DNA from: Streptomyces sp. P3
Lineage (GTDB): Bacteria; Actinomycetota; Actinomycetes; Streptomycetales; Streptomycetaceae
Direction of reading: 5' to 3'
Assembly: GCF_003032475.1 (NCBI RefSeq)
Contig: NZ_CP028369.1
Coordinates: 930,001 to 994,000 of the forward strand
DNA: 64,000 bases
The position numbers and the translations under genes were made by a program. Position 1 is the stretch's first letter, and each line of letters opens with the position of its first letter. The notes beneath the pieces are model-generated. The model saw nothing but the letters and a program-made list of their open reading frames with translations. It did not search any database and had not been told where the DNA came from. Positions 28,586 to 40,084 of the stretch are shown here, piece by piece.

Positions 28586-28963
28586 TCATCCCGCCTGGGC
28601 TATGCGGTCCGCGGCGCGCACCGTCTTCTGCAGTTCCACGTCGCGGCGGCGCCGCCGGGCGAGGACCACCCGGCGCTCGGCGGCGGTCAGACCGCCCCAG
28701 ACACCGTAGGGCTCGGGCTGCAGCAGCGCGTGCTCGCGGCACTCGACCATGACGGGACAGCGTGCGCACACCCGCTTCGCCGCTTCCTCCCGGGAGAGCC
28801 GGGCGGCCGTGGGCTCCTTGGAGGGGGCGAAGAACAGACCCGCCTCGTCGCGCCGGCACACCGCGTCGGTGTGCCAGGGGTCGTCCTGGTCCCTGTCGCG
28901 CCCTGGCACCCGCCGGGCCGGGACGGCGGCGACCTGCAGGGGCGAATGCGGCGGTTGCAGCAC
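28586..28963 (-). CDS. WhiB-family [4Fe-4S] transcription factor (WblI-like)
   Basis: 125 residues from GTG 28963, which has AGGAGA 6 nt upstream. Four cluster Cys: one in AVCRRDEAGLFF, then CARCPVMVEC with the CxxCxxxxxC spacing; followed by the family signature YGVWGGLTAAERR and a basic C-terminus (LARRRRRDVELQ). WhiB proteins act with sigma factors in development and redox response. Position beside glpX matches what I recall as wblI in S. coelicolor, hence the suggestion; the paralogue is not certain. Confidence 0.93.
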   Translation of the reverse strand: MLQPPHSPLQVAAVPARRVPGRDRDQDDPWHTDAVCRRDEAGLFFAPSKEPTAARLSREEAAKRVCARCPVMVECREHALLQPEPYGVWGGLTAAERRVVLARRRRRDVELQKTVRAADRIAQAG

Positions 28964-29089
28964 GGGTCTTCTCCTGACGACGGCTTCGCGAGCGAGAGAC
29001 GATGCAGCAGGCCTACCCGCTGTGCGCGTGCCTATGCACTGAGTTCCCAACCGTCGCCGCCGGGGGACACGCGCGCCGTCGGACGACCG

Positions 29090-29776
29090 TCACCGGTCCA
29101 GATGCCTGCGCAGACTCCGGTCCACCTTGTCCTGGACCCGATCGAGAATGTCCGCCACGAGCTTGCCCCGCTTCGGCCGTCCCTCGATGTTGCCCAGCAC
29201 CGCCCAACCGTCGACGTACACCACCGGGGCGTCGGACTGCGGGGAGTCGAGCGCGTCCACCTCGAAGTTGCCGAGGACCGCGCCGCCGGTGCCGCGCAGC
29301 GAGACGTTCTCCGGGACGCGGACCTCCACGTTGCCGAAGACCGAGAACGCCTTGATCACCACCTGCTGGTACTCGAAGAGCGCCTCGGTGAGGTCGATCT
29401 CGACGGTGCCGAAGACCGCGTACGCGTGGATGCGGCGGCCGGCGCGCCAGCGGCCCCGGCGGACGGCGCTGCTGAAGACCGCGACCACGTTGTCGTCGGG
29501 GTCGGCGGGGATCGCGCCCGCCGCGGGCCGGCCGGGAACGGAGGCGGGTGCGGCGCGCCGCTCGTGCGCCGCGGGCAGGTCCCGGACGAACGCCTGCAGC
29601 TCGCCGACCGTCTTGGCGGCCAGCACGCCCTCGACCCGTTCGGCGTGCTCGTCGGCGGTCAGCCGGCCCTCCGCGAGGGCCTCGCGGAGCATGTCGGCGA
29701 TACGGTCCCGGTCGGCGTCCGAGGCGCGCAGCTCGGCGGCCGGCGTGGGTGCGGCGGTCTGCTTCTGAAGGTCCAC
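29090..29776 (-). CDS. DUF1707 / LiaF-like C-terminal domain protein
   Basis: 228 residues from GTG 29776. DUF1707 domain at about 15-68 (ELRASDADRDRIADMLREAL and RLTADEHAERVEGVLAA), a Pro/Ala linker, then a beta-helix-like LiaF/cell-wall-active-antibiotic-response domain (YAVFGTVEIDLTEALF, FSVFGNVEVRVPEN, GAVLGNFEVDA). No signal peptide or membrane segment. Function unknown; possibly envelope-stress related. Divergent from the class I fumarase gene. Confidence 0.88.
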   Translation of the reverse strand: MDLQKQTAAPTPAAELRASDADRDRIADMLREALAEGRLTADEHAERVEGVLAAKTVGELQAFVRDLPAAHERRAAPASVPGRPAAGAIPADPDDNVVAVFSSAVRRGRWRAGRRIHAYAVFGTVEIDLTEALFEYQQVVIKAFSVFGNVEVRVPENVSLRGTGGAVLGNFEVDALDSPQSDAPVVYVDGWAVLGNIEGRPKRGKLVADILDRVQDKVDRSLRRHLDR

Positions 29777-29943
29777 GACAGCAGCGTACCGACACACGAT
29801 AGATCGCGATAGCCCCGGCCGCCGCCGGGCCGCGGCGACCACTGAGCCCTACCTCACAGGCTCGCCGCCGGGGGCAGGTCCTACGCTGGTGGGCGCCCGC
29901 CGATGGAGGCGGGCGCCGTCCGTCGAGTGAGGAATGGGCACCG

Positions 29944-31611
<1,668 letters not shown>

Positions 31612-31728
31612 CGTCGCGGGCGTACCGGCGCACGGGCGCACCGGTACGCCCCCGCTCGTCCCCCTGCGCGGTGGCCCGAACGGCCGCGCGCCAGGAACAA
31701 GCGGGGCGCCCCGCACGCTGTACGGGTC

Positions 31729-33114
31729 ATGAGCGACTACCGCATCGAGCACGACTCCATGGGCGAGGTCCGGGTGCCCGCCGAGGCCAAGTGGCGGGCG
31801 CAGACCCAGCGTGCCGTCGAGAACTTCCCCGTCTCCGGGCAGCGCCTCGAGCGGGCGCACATCGAGGCGCTCGCCCGGATCAAGGGGGCGGCGGCGAAGG
31901 TCAACGCCGGGCTCGGGGTGCTCGACGGGGAAATCGCCGAGGCGATCCAGGAGGCGGCCCGCGAGGTGGCCGAGGGGAAGTGGGACGAGCACTTCCCCGT
32001 GGACGTGTTCCAGACGGGGTCCGGCACATCGTCCAACATGAACGCCAACGAGGTGCTCGCCACCCTGGCCGGCGAACGGCTGGGCCGCGAGGTGCACCCC
32101 AACGACCACGTCAATGCCTCGCAGTCCTCCAACGACGTCTTCCCGTCCTCGATCCACATCGCCGCCACCGCCGCCGTCACACGTGATCTGATCCCCGCCC
32201 TGGAGCACCTGGCCGACGCCCTGGGCCGCAAGGCGGAGGAGTTCGCCGACGTCGTGAAGTCGGGACGGACCCACCTCATGGACGCCACGCCCGTCACCCT
32301 CGGCCAGGAGTTCGGCGGTTACGCCGCCCAGGTGCGATACGGCGTCGAGCGGCTCACCGCCTCCCTGCCCCGGCTCGCCGAGCTCCCGCTGGGCGGCACG
32401 GCCGTCGGCACCGGCATCAACACGCCGCCCGGTTTCTCCGCCGCCGTCATCGAGGAGGTCGCCCGGAGCACCGGGCTGCCGCTGACCGAGGCGCGCGACC
32501 ACTTCGAGGCCCAGGGCGCGCGGGACGGGATCGTCGAGACCAGCGGGCAGCTGCGGACCGTCGCGGTGGGCCTCACGAAGATCGCCAACGATCTGCGGTG
32601 GATGGCCTCCGGGCCGCGTACCGGACTGGCCGAGATCAGCCTCCCCGACCTCCAGCCCGGATCCTCGATCATGCCCGGCAAGGTCAACCCGGTGATCCCG
32701 GAGGCCGTCCTGATGGTCGCCGCGCAGGTCGTCGGCAACGACGCGACGGTGGCCACGGCGGGCGCGGCGGGCAACTTCGAGCTGAACGTCATGCTGCCGG
32801 TGATCGCGAAGAACGTGCTGGAGTCGGTCCGGCTGCTCGCCAACGTGTCGCGGCTGCTCGCCGACCGCACCGTCGACGGGATCGTCGCCCACCGCGAACG
32901 CGCCCGCGAGTACGCCGAGTCCTCGCCCTCCGTCGTCACCCCGCTGAACAAGTACATCGGGTACGAGGAGGCCGCGAAGGTGGCCAAGAAGGCGCTCGCG
33001 GAGCGCAGGACGATCCGCGAGACGGTCCTCGCGGGCGGATACGTGGAACGCGGGGACCTGACGGTCCAGCAGCTCGACGAGGCCCTGGATGTCCTGCGGA
33101 TGACGCGCCCGTGA
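31729..33114 (+). CDS. fumC: Class II fumarate hydratase
   Basis: 461 residues, full length. [47 protein letters not shown] (catalytic His) and the superfamily signature [15 protein letters not shown] (catalytic Ser loop). Cluster-independent, stable to oxidants. No Shine-Dalgarno-rich leader; ATG 31729. Same direction as the class I gene, likely separate or readthrough transcription. Confidence 0.96.
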   Translation: MSDYRIEHDSMGEVRVPAEAKWRAQTQRAVENFPVSGQRLERAHIEALARIKGAAAKVNAGLGVLDGEIAEAIQEAAREVAEGKWDEHFPVDVFQTGSGTSSNMNANEVLATLAGERLGREVHPNDHVNASQSSNDVFPSSIHIAATAAVTRDLIPALEHLADALGRKAEEFADVVKSGRTHLMDATPVTLGQEFGGYAAQVRYGVERLTASLPRLAELPLGGTAVGTGINTPPGFSAAVIEEVARSTGLPLTEARDHFEAQGARDGIVETSGQLRTVAVGLTKIANDLRWMASGPRTGLAEISLPDLQPGSSIMPGKVNPVIPEAVLMVAAQVVGNDATVATAGAAGNFELNVMLPVIAKNVLESVRLLANVSRLLADRTVDGIVAHRERAREYAESSPSVVTPLNKYIGYEEAAKVAKKALAERRTIRETVLAGGYVERGDLTVQQLDEALDVLRMTRP

Positions 33115-33187
33115 CCTTTCACGCCCCGGCGTGAGAACCGTGTCACGCGCCGCAGCGTCATATGGCCATGGCACCTAATATCTCTGC

Positions 33188-33880
33188 ATGGCAGAAGGTG
33201 AAGCGGTGAGACGCGTGGGATCGGGCGATGCGACGGCCTTCTGGGCGCCCGGGGACCGGATCCTGTGGCGCTACCGGGAGAACGGCGGCGCGGGCTTCCA
33301 CATCGCCCGCCCGGTCACCGTGGTGCGCGACGACGCGCAGGTGCTGGCGGTCTGGCTCGCGCCGGGCACCGAGTGCGTCAAGCCGGTGCTCGCGGACGGC
33401 ACACCGCCGCACCGGGAGCCGCTGCGCACCCGCTACACCAAACCGCGCACGGTGCAGCGCGACCGCTGGTTCGGCACCGGTGTGCTGAAGCTGGCCCGGC
33501 CGGGCGAGCCCTGGTCGGTGTGGCTCTTCTGGGAGCCGGGCTGGCAGTTCAAGAACTGGTACGTCAACCTGGAGGAGCCGCTTGTCCGTTGGGACGGCGG
33601 AGTGGACTCCGAGGACCACTTTCTGGACATCTGCGTCTACCCCGATCACAGTTGGGGCTGGCGCGACGAGGACGAGTTCGCGCAGGCCCAGCAGGACGGA
33701 CTGATGGACCGGACGGTCGCCGAACAGGTGCTGCTGGCGGGCCGCGGGGCGCTGGAAACGATCCGCGCCTGGGGGCCGCCGTTCGACGAGGGCTGGCAGC
33801 ACTGGCGCCCGGATCCGTCCTGGGCCGTACCGTTGCTGCCGGAGGACTGGGACCGTACGCCCGCGCACATGTCCACATGA
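33188..33880 (+). CDS. DUF402/FomD-like phosphohydrolase
   Basis: 230 residues. N-terminal beta-barrel (FWAPGDRILWRYRENGG) and the DUF402 core with GWQFKNWYVNLEEP and EDHFLDICVYPDHSWGWRDEDEF, whose Asp/Glu residues bind Mg2+ or Mn2+ in FomD and the related Ntdp nucleoside diphosphatases. Probably hydrolyses a nucleoside diphosphate or nucleotidyl-phosphonate. ATG 33188. Confidence 0.88.
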   Translation: MAEGEAVRRVGSGDATAFWAPGDRILWRYRENGGAGFHIARPVTVVRDDAQVLAVWLAPGTECVKPVLADGTPPHREPLRTRYTKPRTVQRDRWFGTGVLKLARPGEPWSVWLFWEPGWQFKNWYVNLEEPLVRWDGGVDSEDHFLDICVYPDHSWGWRDEDEFAQAQQDGLMDRTVAEQVLLAGRGALETIRAWGPPFDEGWQHWRPDPSWAVPLLPEDWDRTPAHMST

Positions 33881-33885
33881 GACCC

Positions 33886-33916
33886 TTGATGCGCCCCCGG
33901 GCAACAAACGTAGGAT
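33886..33916 (+). promoter_or_regulatory. Possible promoter for the SpoIIE-phosphatase gene
   Basis: TTGATG at 33886 and TAGGAT at 33911 separated by 19 bp, overlapping the end of the DUF402 gene. Resembles a principal-sigma promoter with a slightly long spacer. Confidence 0.35.
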
Positions 33917-33996
33917 CGTCCTCCGCAAGGCACGCTGGCAGTAACTCCCGGAGCAGTCGCCGGGTCTGACCGAACGTCACCGAGGGGCGGCAGGAC

Positions 33997-34200
33997 GTGA
34001 GCGAGGGGTACGAGGGCAACACCGGCCGCACGCTCCGCGTCGGCCACCCGGGCCGCGAGCGGTCCACCGATGACACAGGAACAACCTCTGACCACGCGGG
34101 AATTCCGTTCCGGGGGCACGTATTCCGGGTATCGGGTTTCCTGCGGGACCAACTGCGCGCGCGGCGCGCAGCCCCGGACGGACGGATTCGACACGCGTGA
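33997..34200 (+). CDS. Possible 67-residue ORF coupled to the phosphatase gene
   Basis: GTG 33997 to TGA 34200, whose stop overlaps the GTG of the SpoIIE gene (GTGA). Arg/Gly-rich and hydrophilic with no motif. GAGGGGCGG lies upstream at 14-15 nt, too far for a strong site. The overlap is the only positive sign; it may be leader sequence by chance. Confidence 0.25.
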   Translation: MSEGYEGNTGRTLRVGHPGRERSTDDTGTTSDHAGIPFRGHVFRVSGFLRDQLRARRAAPDGRIRHA

Positions 34201-36308
34201 CGGAGCAGCCCACCTCCTACGAACGCCCCCAGGGCGTCGACCCCACGGACCCCCGTGGGGCACTCCTGCATACTCCGGCCCCCGCGCCGGGCCCGTCCGC
34301 CTTACCGCCCGACGCCTCGGGTACGACGACGTGCGGCAAGGGCGGAAAGGGCGACATGGGCGGCCAGGGAGCCACGGGTAAGGACGCGGCCGACGCGGAG
34401 GCGGGTGCGGGCGCCGAGCACTCCCAGCCCTCGGCGACCGCGGAGTCCGACACGCACCGGCCGCGCCCGGCGCCCGAGTCGATTCCGGCCCAGCCGGGCG
34501 GTGACGGGCACCAGGAGCGCGGTCCCGGCGGGCAGGAGCGGCGCGCCGGCGTCGGGGTGACGCCCGGCCGGCCCACGCCCATGCGGCGGGAGGGCGACCG
34601 GCTGCGGTTCGTGGGCGCCGCCACCCGGCGGATCGCCCGCGGTCTGGACCTGGACGAGATCGTGATGGGGCTGTGCCGGGCCACCGTGCCGACCTTCTCC
34701 GACGCGATCCTCGTCTATCTGCGCGATCCGCTGCCGGTCGGCGACGAGCGGCCCGTGGCGGACCGCATCATGCTGCGGCTGCGCCGCACCGACCGGATCC
34801 CGGAGGAGCGGGACACCGAGACCGGTTTCGCGGCGCTGGCCCTGCCGCTCCCGGAGCCGGCGGAGCTGACCGCGGAGCTGTCGGCCTCGGTCGGCGACAT
34901 GTGCGAGGTGCGGCCCGGCGGGGCGCTCGCGGAGGTGCTGCGCGGGGTGCGTCCGGTGTTCGCCGACCATCCGGCCGCACGCGCCGCGCTGCCCGAACTC
35001 CTGGGCACGGACAGCACCTTGGCGGTGCCGGGCGGTCAGCGGGCCATCCTGGCCCCGCTGCGGGGCCGTCGCCGGGTGATCGGCGCCGCGGTGTTCCTGC
35101 GCCGTCCGGAGCGCATCCCGTTCGAGAACGACGACCTGCTGGTGGCCGCCCAGCTCGCCACCCACAGCGCCCTGGGCATCGACAAGGCGGTGCTGTACGA
35201 CCGTGAGGCGTACATCGCCGACGAACTGCAGCGCACGATGCTGCCGGAGACCCTGCCGCGTCCCACGGGCGTGCGGCTGGCCTCCCGGTACCTTCCGGCG
35301 GCGGAGACCGCGCGGGTCGGCGGCGACTGGTACGACGCCATCCCGCTGCCCGGCAGCCGGGTGGCGCTGGTGGTGGGCGACGTCATGGGGCACTCCATGA
35401 CGTCGGCGGCCATCATGGGTCAGCTGCGCACCACGGCGCAGACGCTCGCCGGTCTCGACCTGCCGCCGCAGGAGGTTCTGCACCACCTCGACGAGCAGGC
35501 CCAGCGGCTGGGCACCGACCGTATGGCGACCTGCCTGTACGCCGTCTACGACCCGGTCGCGCACCGCATCACCATCGCCAACGCCGGCCATCCGCCGCCC
35601 ATCCTGCTGCATCTGGGCGGCCGGGCGGAGGTGCTGCGGGTTCCGCCGGGCGCGCCGATCGGCGTCGGCGGGGTCGACTTCGAGGCGGTGGAGCTGGACG
35701 CGCCGGCCGGGGCGACGCTGCTGCTGTACACCGACGGCCTGGTGGAGTCCCGGCTGCGGGACGTGGCGACGGGCATAGAGCAGCTGCGGGAGAAACTCGC
35801 GGCCACCGCGCAGCTCACCGGCCCCGACCATCCGCCGCCGCTGGAGGCGCTGTGCGACGAGGTGCTCGACATGCTCGGCCCGGGCGACCGGGACGACGAC
35901 ATCGCGCTGCTCGCCGCCCGCTTCGACGGGATCGCGCCGAGCGACGTGGGGTACTGGCTGCTGGAACCGGAGGACGCGGCGCCGGGCCGGGCCCGTCGGC
36001 TGGCCCGGCGGGCGCTGTGCCGGTGGGGTCTGGAGGACATGTCCGACTCGGTGGAGCTGCTGGTCAGCGAGGTCGTCACCAATGCGGTGCGGTATGCCTC
36101 GCGGCCGGTGACGCTGCGGCTGCTGCGCACCGACGTGCTGCGCTGCGAGGTCGGGGACGACGTGCCGCAGTTGCCCAGGCTGCGGCAGGCCCGGGCGACA
36201 GACGAGGGTGGTCGTGGTCTCTACCTGGTCAACCGGCTTGCCCGGCGCTGGGGTGCGACGCGGCTGAGCACCGGCAAGGTGGTCTGGTTCGAGCTGAACC
36301 GGGGGTAG
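34197..36308 (+). CDS. SpoIIE-type PP2C phosphatase with GAF and HATPase domains
   Basis: 703 residues. Disordered Pro/Gly-rich N-terminus (1-130); GAF-like sensor (about 140-340, RIARGLDLDEIVMGLCRATV); SpoIIE phosphatase (about 345-565: LPAAETARVGGDWYDAIPLP with a metal Asp, VGDVMGHSMTSAAIMGQLR, GDRDDDIALLAAR); anti-sigma-like HATPase (about 580-700: VSEVVTNAVRYASRPVTL, DEGGRGLYLVNRLA). This architecture dephosphorylates anti-anti-sigma factors and can phosphorylate partners, as in the many Streptomyces sigB-type systems. Partners are not encoded next to it. GTG 34197. Confidence 0.92.
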   Translation: MTEQPTSYERPQGVDPTDPRGALLHTPAPAPGPSALPPDASGTTTCGKGGKGDMGGQGATGKDAADAEAGAGAEHSQPSATAESDTHRPRPAPESIPAQPGGDGHQERGPGGQERRAGVGVTPGRPTPMRREGDRLRFVGAATRRIARGLDLDEIVMGLCRATVPTFSDAILVYLRDPLPVGDERPVADRIMLRLRRTDRIPEERDTETGFAALALPLPEPAELTAELSASVGDMCEVRPGGALAEVLRGVRPVFADHPAARAALPELLGTDSTLAVPGGQRAILAPLRGRRRVIGAAVFLRRPERIPFENDDLLVAAQLATHSALGIDKAVLYDREAYIADELQRTMLPETLPRPTGVRLASRYLPAAETARVGGDWYDAIPLPGSRVALVVGDVMGHSMTSAAIMGQLRTTAQTLAGLDLPPQEVLHHLDEQAQRLGTDRMATCLYAVYDPVAHRITIANAGHPPPILLHLGGRAEVLRVPPGAPIGVGGVDFEAVELDAPAGATLLLYTDGLVESRLRDVATGIEQLREKLAATAQLTGPDHPPPLEALCDEVLDMLGPGDRDDDIALLAARFDGIAPSDVGYWLLEPEDAAPGRARRLARRALCRWGLEDMSDSVELLVSEVVTNAVRYASRPVTLRLLRTDVLRCEVGDDVPQLPRLRQARATDEGGRGLYLVNRLARRWGATRLSTGKVVWFELNRG

Positions 36309-36358
36309 GCGGCACAGGGCCTCCCGCCCACGGAAGGTCCGCCGAAGTGTGACGCAGA

Positions 36359-36390
36359 GAGGGGCGCCCGGAGATCTCCGGGCGCCCCTC
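36359..36390. terminator. 32-bp perfect palindrome, bidirectional terminator
   Basis: GAGGGGCGCCCGGAGA followed directly by its reverse complement, in the gap between convergent genes ending at 36308 and 36414. Confidence 0.85.
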
Positions 36391-36413
36391 CGCGCTGTTC
36401 CCGTGCGCCTGCG

Positions 36414-38843
36414 CTACTGGCCCACGAGCGGGTTCGCGGGATCACCCGGTCCGGTGGGCGGTTGGTCCGGGCTCGGTTCCGTGGAGTTGCCGCCCGTCGG
36501 CGACGTGCTCGGCTTCGGCGACGAGGACGGCGACGAGGACGGCGACGTGCTCGGCTTCGGCGACGAGGACGGCGACGAGGACGGCTTGGGCGACGAGGAC
36601 GGCGACGAACTCGGCTTCGGCGACGAGGACGGCGACGGTGGCGCCGTGCGGACCGCCGCGCCCTGGTCGGTGTCCAGGTCGAACTTGCTGACCTCGGTCG
36701 AGACGCCGAAGGTGTACGTCGCCCAGATCTGCGCCGGGAAGGTACCGCCGTTGATCCGGCCCGCGGTGCCGGTCAGGCCCGTCGTCGCACCGGTCAGCGG
36801 CACCTGCGCGTGGGTCTTGGCATCCTCGCCGAACAGGCCGACGGAGGTCACCAGGTCGGGGGTGTAGCCGGTGAACCAGGCGGACTTGTTGTTGTCGGAG
36901 GTTCCCGTCTTGCCGGCCACCTTCTGGCCCTTGCGCAACGGGTTGTCACGCACGGACTTCCTGGCGGTGCCGTCGTCGACCACGCCGGTGAGGACCGAGG
37001 TGACGGAGTCGGCGGCCTCCCTGTCGATCACCTGGCCGCCGATGGCCTTGGCGAGCTTGAACGACGGGTGGGCGCTGTTCTGCGCCGACTTGATGATCGT
37101 CGGGGTGACCTTCTTGCCGTGGTTGTCGAGGGTGGCGTAGACGCCGGCCATCTGCAGGGGGCTCGCGCTCATGGTGCCCAGGGTCTGGGCCGGCACGGCC
37201 TTCAGGCCCTTGGTGTCCATGCCGAGGTTGCCGGCGACCTTCAGCACCTCGGGCATGCCGACGTCGACGCCCATCTGCGCGAAGACGGAGTTGATCGACT
37301 GGTTCAGCGCCGTCTGGACGGTGACGTCGCCGTAGTCCTGGTCGTCCTCGTTCTCCGGCGCGAAGCCGATGTCGCTGCCGACGACGGGGCGCTTGCTGGT
37401 GCCGTCGTAGATGGTGTCGGCCGTGATCTGCTCGCCCTTCTGGGTCTTGGCGTTCTCGTCGAAGGCCGCGGCGAGGATCACGGGCTTGAAGGTGGAGGCG
37501 GGCTGGTAGTCGGTGCGGGTGGCGTTGTTGACGAAGTGGTCGGTGTAGCCCACGCCGCCGTACATCGCCTCGACCGCGCCCGTCTTCGGGTTCACGGACA
37601 CCGCGCCGGCCTGGACGTTGCCGTCGACCTTGCGCTTCTTCTTGTCGAGCTTGCTGGTGAGCTGTTCCTTGACCGTCTCTTCGAGCTTCTTCTGCTTGCC
37701 CTTGTCGATGTTCAGCTCGATGTTCCAGCCGCCCTTGCGCACCAGGGCGTTGGCCGACTCGAGATCGTCGGCGGCGCCCTGGGCGACGAGCTGGCGGGCC
37801 AGTTCGGCGTTGGCCGCGTCGACCAGGTAGCCGACCTGACCCTCCTTGCCGGGGGCGGGCTTCGGGTCCAGGGGGACCGGGAACTTCATGGCGTCGCGTT
37901 CCGACTTCTTCAGCCAGTCCTGCTCGACCATGTTGTCCAGGACGTAGTTCCAGCGGGCCGTGACCAGGCGTTTGCCCGTGGGGGAGGCGGCGGCCCAGTC
38001 GTACTGGCTGGGCGCCTGCAGCAGCGCGGCGAGGTAGGCGCCCTGCGCGACGGACAGCTTGTCGGCGTCGACGCGGTAGTAGGCCTGGGCGGCGGCCTGG
38101 ATGCCGTACGCGCCGCGGCCGTAGTAACTGGTGTTGATGTAGCCGGCCAGGATGTAGTCCTTGGACTCCTCCCGGTCCAGCTTGAGGGAGATGACCAGTT
38201 CCTTCAGCTTGCGCGTGACGGTCTGTTCCTGGCTCAGGTAGTAGTTCTTGACGTACTGCTGGGTGATCGTCGAACCGCCCTGCGCGCCCTTGCCCATGAG
38301 GGTGTTGAGGATGCCTCGGGTGGTGCCCTTGAAGTCGACGCCGGCGTCGGTGTAGAAGGTCTTGTTCTCGGCGGCGACGAAGGTGTGCTGGACGGCCTTG
38401 GGCACCGAGGCGAGGTCGACGTTCTCCCGGTTGACCGTGCCGTCGCGGGCGAGGATGGCGCCGCCGCCGTACTTGTAGACGTTGCTCTGCAGGTCGGCGT
38501 CGGGATTGCCCTTGGGGATCGGCGTGCTCATGTACAGCCAGACGAAGGCGCCGATCACGGCGACGGCGAGGCCGAGGAACGTGCCCAGTATCTTCTTCCA
38601 GGTGAAGATCCGGCGTATGAGGCTCTTGTCCTTCTTGCCGGCCTTCCCCGCCTTCCCCCTGCCGCCCTTGGCGCTCTTCTTCGCGCCTCTGCGGGCGGCC
38701 GCGCGACCGCCGGTCGCGGCGCCGGTCCCGCCGGTGGTCCCGGGTGCGGGGGGCGCCACCGACTCCGTCTCCGTCGAGCGGTTCCTGGGCGCCGCGCGGC
38801 GGCCACCGCGCTGTCGCGCTCGTCTCTCTTCCGCTCGTCCCAT
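36414..38843 (-). CDS. Class A penicillin-binding protein (bifunctional)
   Basis: 809 residues. Basic Ala/Lys-rich cytoplasmic N-terminus (1-80), one membrane segment (KILGTFLGLAVAVIGAFVWL, about 84-103), GT51 transglycosylase (about 130-320: AAENKTFYTDAGVDFKGT with catalytic Glu, GGSTITQQYVKN), transpeptidase (about 400-720: STFK in DYQPASTFKPVI, SIN in ALNQSINSVFAQ, KTG in VAGKTGTSDNN). The tail is a Ser-Pro-Lys repeat (SPSSSPKPS units, about 735-785) encoded by GC-rich tandem repeats, probably a wall-spanning linker. Polymerises and cross-links peptidoglycan outside the membrane. Confidence 0.95.
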   Translation of the reverse strand: MGRAEERRARQRGGRRAAPRNRSTETESVAPPAPGTTGGTGAATGGRAAARRGAKKSAKGGRGKAGKAGKKDKSLIRRIFTWKKILGTFLGLAVAVIGAFVWLYMSTPIPKGNPDADLQSNVYKYGGGAILARDGTVNRENVDLASVPKAVQHTFVAAENKTFYTDAGVDFKGTTRGILNTLMGKGAQGGSTITQQYVKNYYLSQEQTVTRKLKELVISLKLDREESKDYILAGYINTSYYGRGAYGIQAAAQAYYRVDADKLSVAQGAYLAALLQAPSQYDWAAASPTGKRLVTARWNYVLDNMVEQDWLKKSERDAMKFPVPLDPKPAPGKEGQVGYLVDAANAELARQLVAQGAADDLESANALVRKGGWNIELNIDKGKQKKLEETVKEQLTSKLDKKKRKVDGNVQAGAVSVNPKTGAVEAMYGGVGYTDHFVNNATRTDYQPASTFKPVILAAAFDENAKTQKGEQITADTIYDGTSKRPVVGSDIGFAPENEDDQDYGDVTVQTALNQSINSVFAQMGVDVGMPEVLKVAGNLGMDTKGLKAVPAQTLGTMSASPLQMAGVYATLDNHGKKVTPTIIKSAQNSAHPSFKLAKAIGGQVIDREAADSVTSVLTGVVDDGTARKSVRDNPLRKGQKVAGKTGTSDNNKSAWFTGYTPDLVTSVGLFGEDAKTHAQVPLTGATTGLTGTAGRINGGTFPAQIWATYTFGVSTEVSKFDLDTDQGAAVRTAPPSPSSSPKPSSSPSSSPKPSSSPSSSPKPSTSPSSSPSSSPKPSTSPTGGNSTEPSPDQPPTGPGDPANPLVGQ

Positions 38844-39055
38844 GAGTCCGCTCGCTCCGCTTCCTACTCGGCAGTCACACCAGTGCCCGGGGCAGGGCCA
38901 GGTCAGCTCAGAAAGCTAACACCGCTCTCCATGACGACGCGCTCCCGATCCGACCTTCGCAGGGCGTGAGAATGCGCACCCCGCACGGCGGAACCGGTAG
39001 AGCCTCCCCACCGATTCGACGTTCGAGAGGGGCTCAGGGTTGCCATCCCGAGGTA

Positions 39056-39069
39056 AAGTGATATCACTT
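39056..39069. promoter_or_regulatory. Perfect 14-bp palindrome upstream of the SPFH-RHH operon
   Basis: AAGTGATATCACTT, 53 bp before the start codon, followed by TAGACAGT, which could be the -10 region. A repressor overlapping the promoter is likely; the RHH protein at 40081-40380 is a candidate binder. Confidence 0.75.
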
Positions 39070-39121
39070 AGCTAGACAGTCGATCACTGAATCAGCTGCT
39101 GACGAGAGACGGGGGACCACC

Positions 39122-40084
39122 ATGTCCGCACACGACCCTTCGGCCACCGCCGAGCACACCCACGCCGCCGACACCGCCGACGCGCCCGAGATGCCCGCCC
39201 CGCGCGTGCACGAGTTCCCCGCGCACAGCGTGGGCGGCGGGGCCGCGCTGCTGCTCGGCCTGCTCGGCCTGCTGGCCGGCGGCGGGACGATCGCCGCGGG
39301 CGCCGTGGCGACCGCGGCCGCCCTCAAGGGCGCGCTGATCGCCCTCGGCATCATCGTCGCGGTGGCCGCGTTCCTCGCCATGTGCGGGCTGAACACGGTG
39401 GCGCCGGGCGAGGCCCGCGTGGTGCAGCTCTTCGGCCGCTACCGCGGCACCATCCGCGAGGACGGACTGCGCTGGGTGAACCCGTTCACCTCGCGCGAGA
39501 AGATCTCCACCCGGGTCCGCAATCACGAGACGGCCGTGCTCAAGGTCAACGACGCCTACGGCAACCCGATCGAACTCGCCGCGGTCGTGGTGTGGAACGT
39601 GAAGGACACCGCGCAGGCCTCCTTCGAGGTGGACGACTTCCTGGAGTTCGTCTCCACCCAGACCGAGGCGGCCGTGCGGCACATCGCCATCGAGTACCCC
39701 TACGACTCGCACGACGAGGACGGGCTCTCGCTGCGCGGCAACGCCGAGGAGATCACCGAGAAGCTGGCCGTGGAGCTCCACGCGCGCGTGGAGGCGGCCG
39801 GTGTGCGGATCATAGAGTCCCGCTTCACCCACCTCGCCTACGCTCCCGAGATCGCCTCGGCCATGCTCCAGCGCCAGCAGGCGGGCGCGGTGGTCGCGGC
39901 CCGGCGGGAGATCGTCGACGGGGCGGTGGGGATGGTCGAGGCCGCGCTCGGCCGGATCGCCGAGCAGGGCATCGTGGAACTGGACGAGGAGCGGAAGGCG
40001 GCGATGGTGTCCAACCTGATGGTGGTGCTGTGCGGGGACCGCGCGCCCCAGCCGGTGCTGAACACCGGAACCCTCTACCAGTGA
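39122..40084 (+). CDS. SPFH/band-7 (stomatin-like) membrane protein
   Basis: 320 residues. Cytoplasmic N-terminus, two adjacent hydrophobic segments (about 40-90: [18 protein letters not shown], and [19 protein letters not shown]), then the SPFH domain from [19 protein letters not shown] to about 230 and an Ala/Glu-rich helical C-terminus ([20 protein letters not shown]). Such proteins oligomerise and organise membrane domains. Overlaps the RHH gene by GTGA. Found as a pair with a small DNA-binding protein in many actinobacteria. Confidence 0.92.
   Translation: MSAHDPSATAEHTHAADTADAPEMPAPRVHEFPAHSVGGGAALLLGLLGLLAGGGTIAAGAVATAAALKGALIALGIIVAVAAFLAMCGLNTVAPGEARVVQLFGRYRGTIREDGLRWVNPFTSREKISTRVRNHETAVLKVNDAYGNPIELAAVVVWNVKDTAQASFEVDDFLEFVSTQTEAAVRHIAIEYPYDSHDEDGLSLRGNAEEITEKLAVELHARVEAAGVRIIESRFTHLAYAPEIASAMLQRQQAGAVVAARREIVDGAVGMVEAALGRIAEQGIVELDEERKAAMVSNLMVVLCGDRAPQPVLNTGTLYQ

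Noticed and set aside
36462..38969. Plus-strand 835-codon frame opposite the class A PBP
   Set aside because: The antisense of a clear PBP gene; composition typical of reverse-strand reading.
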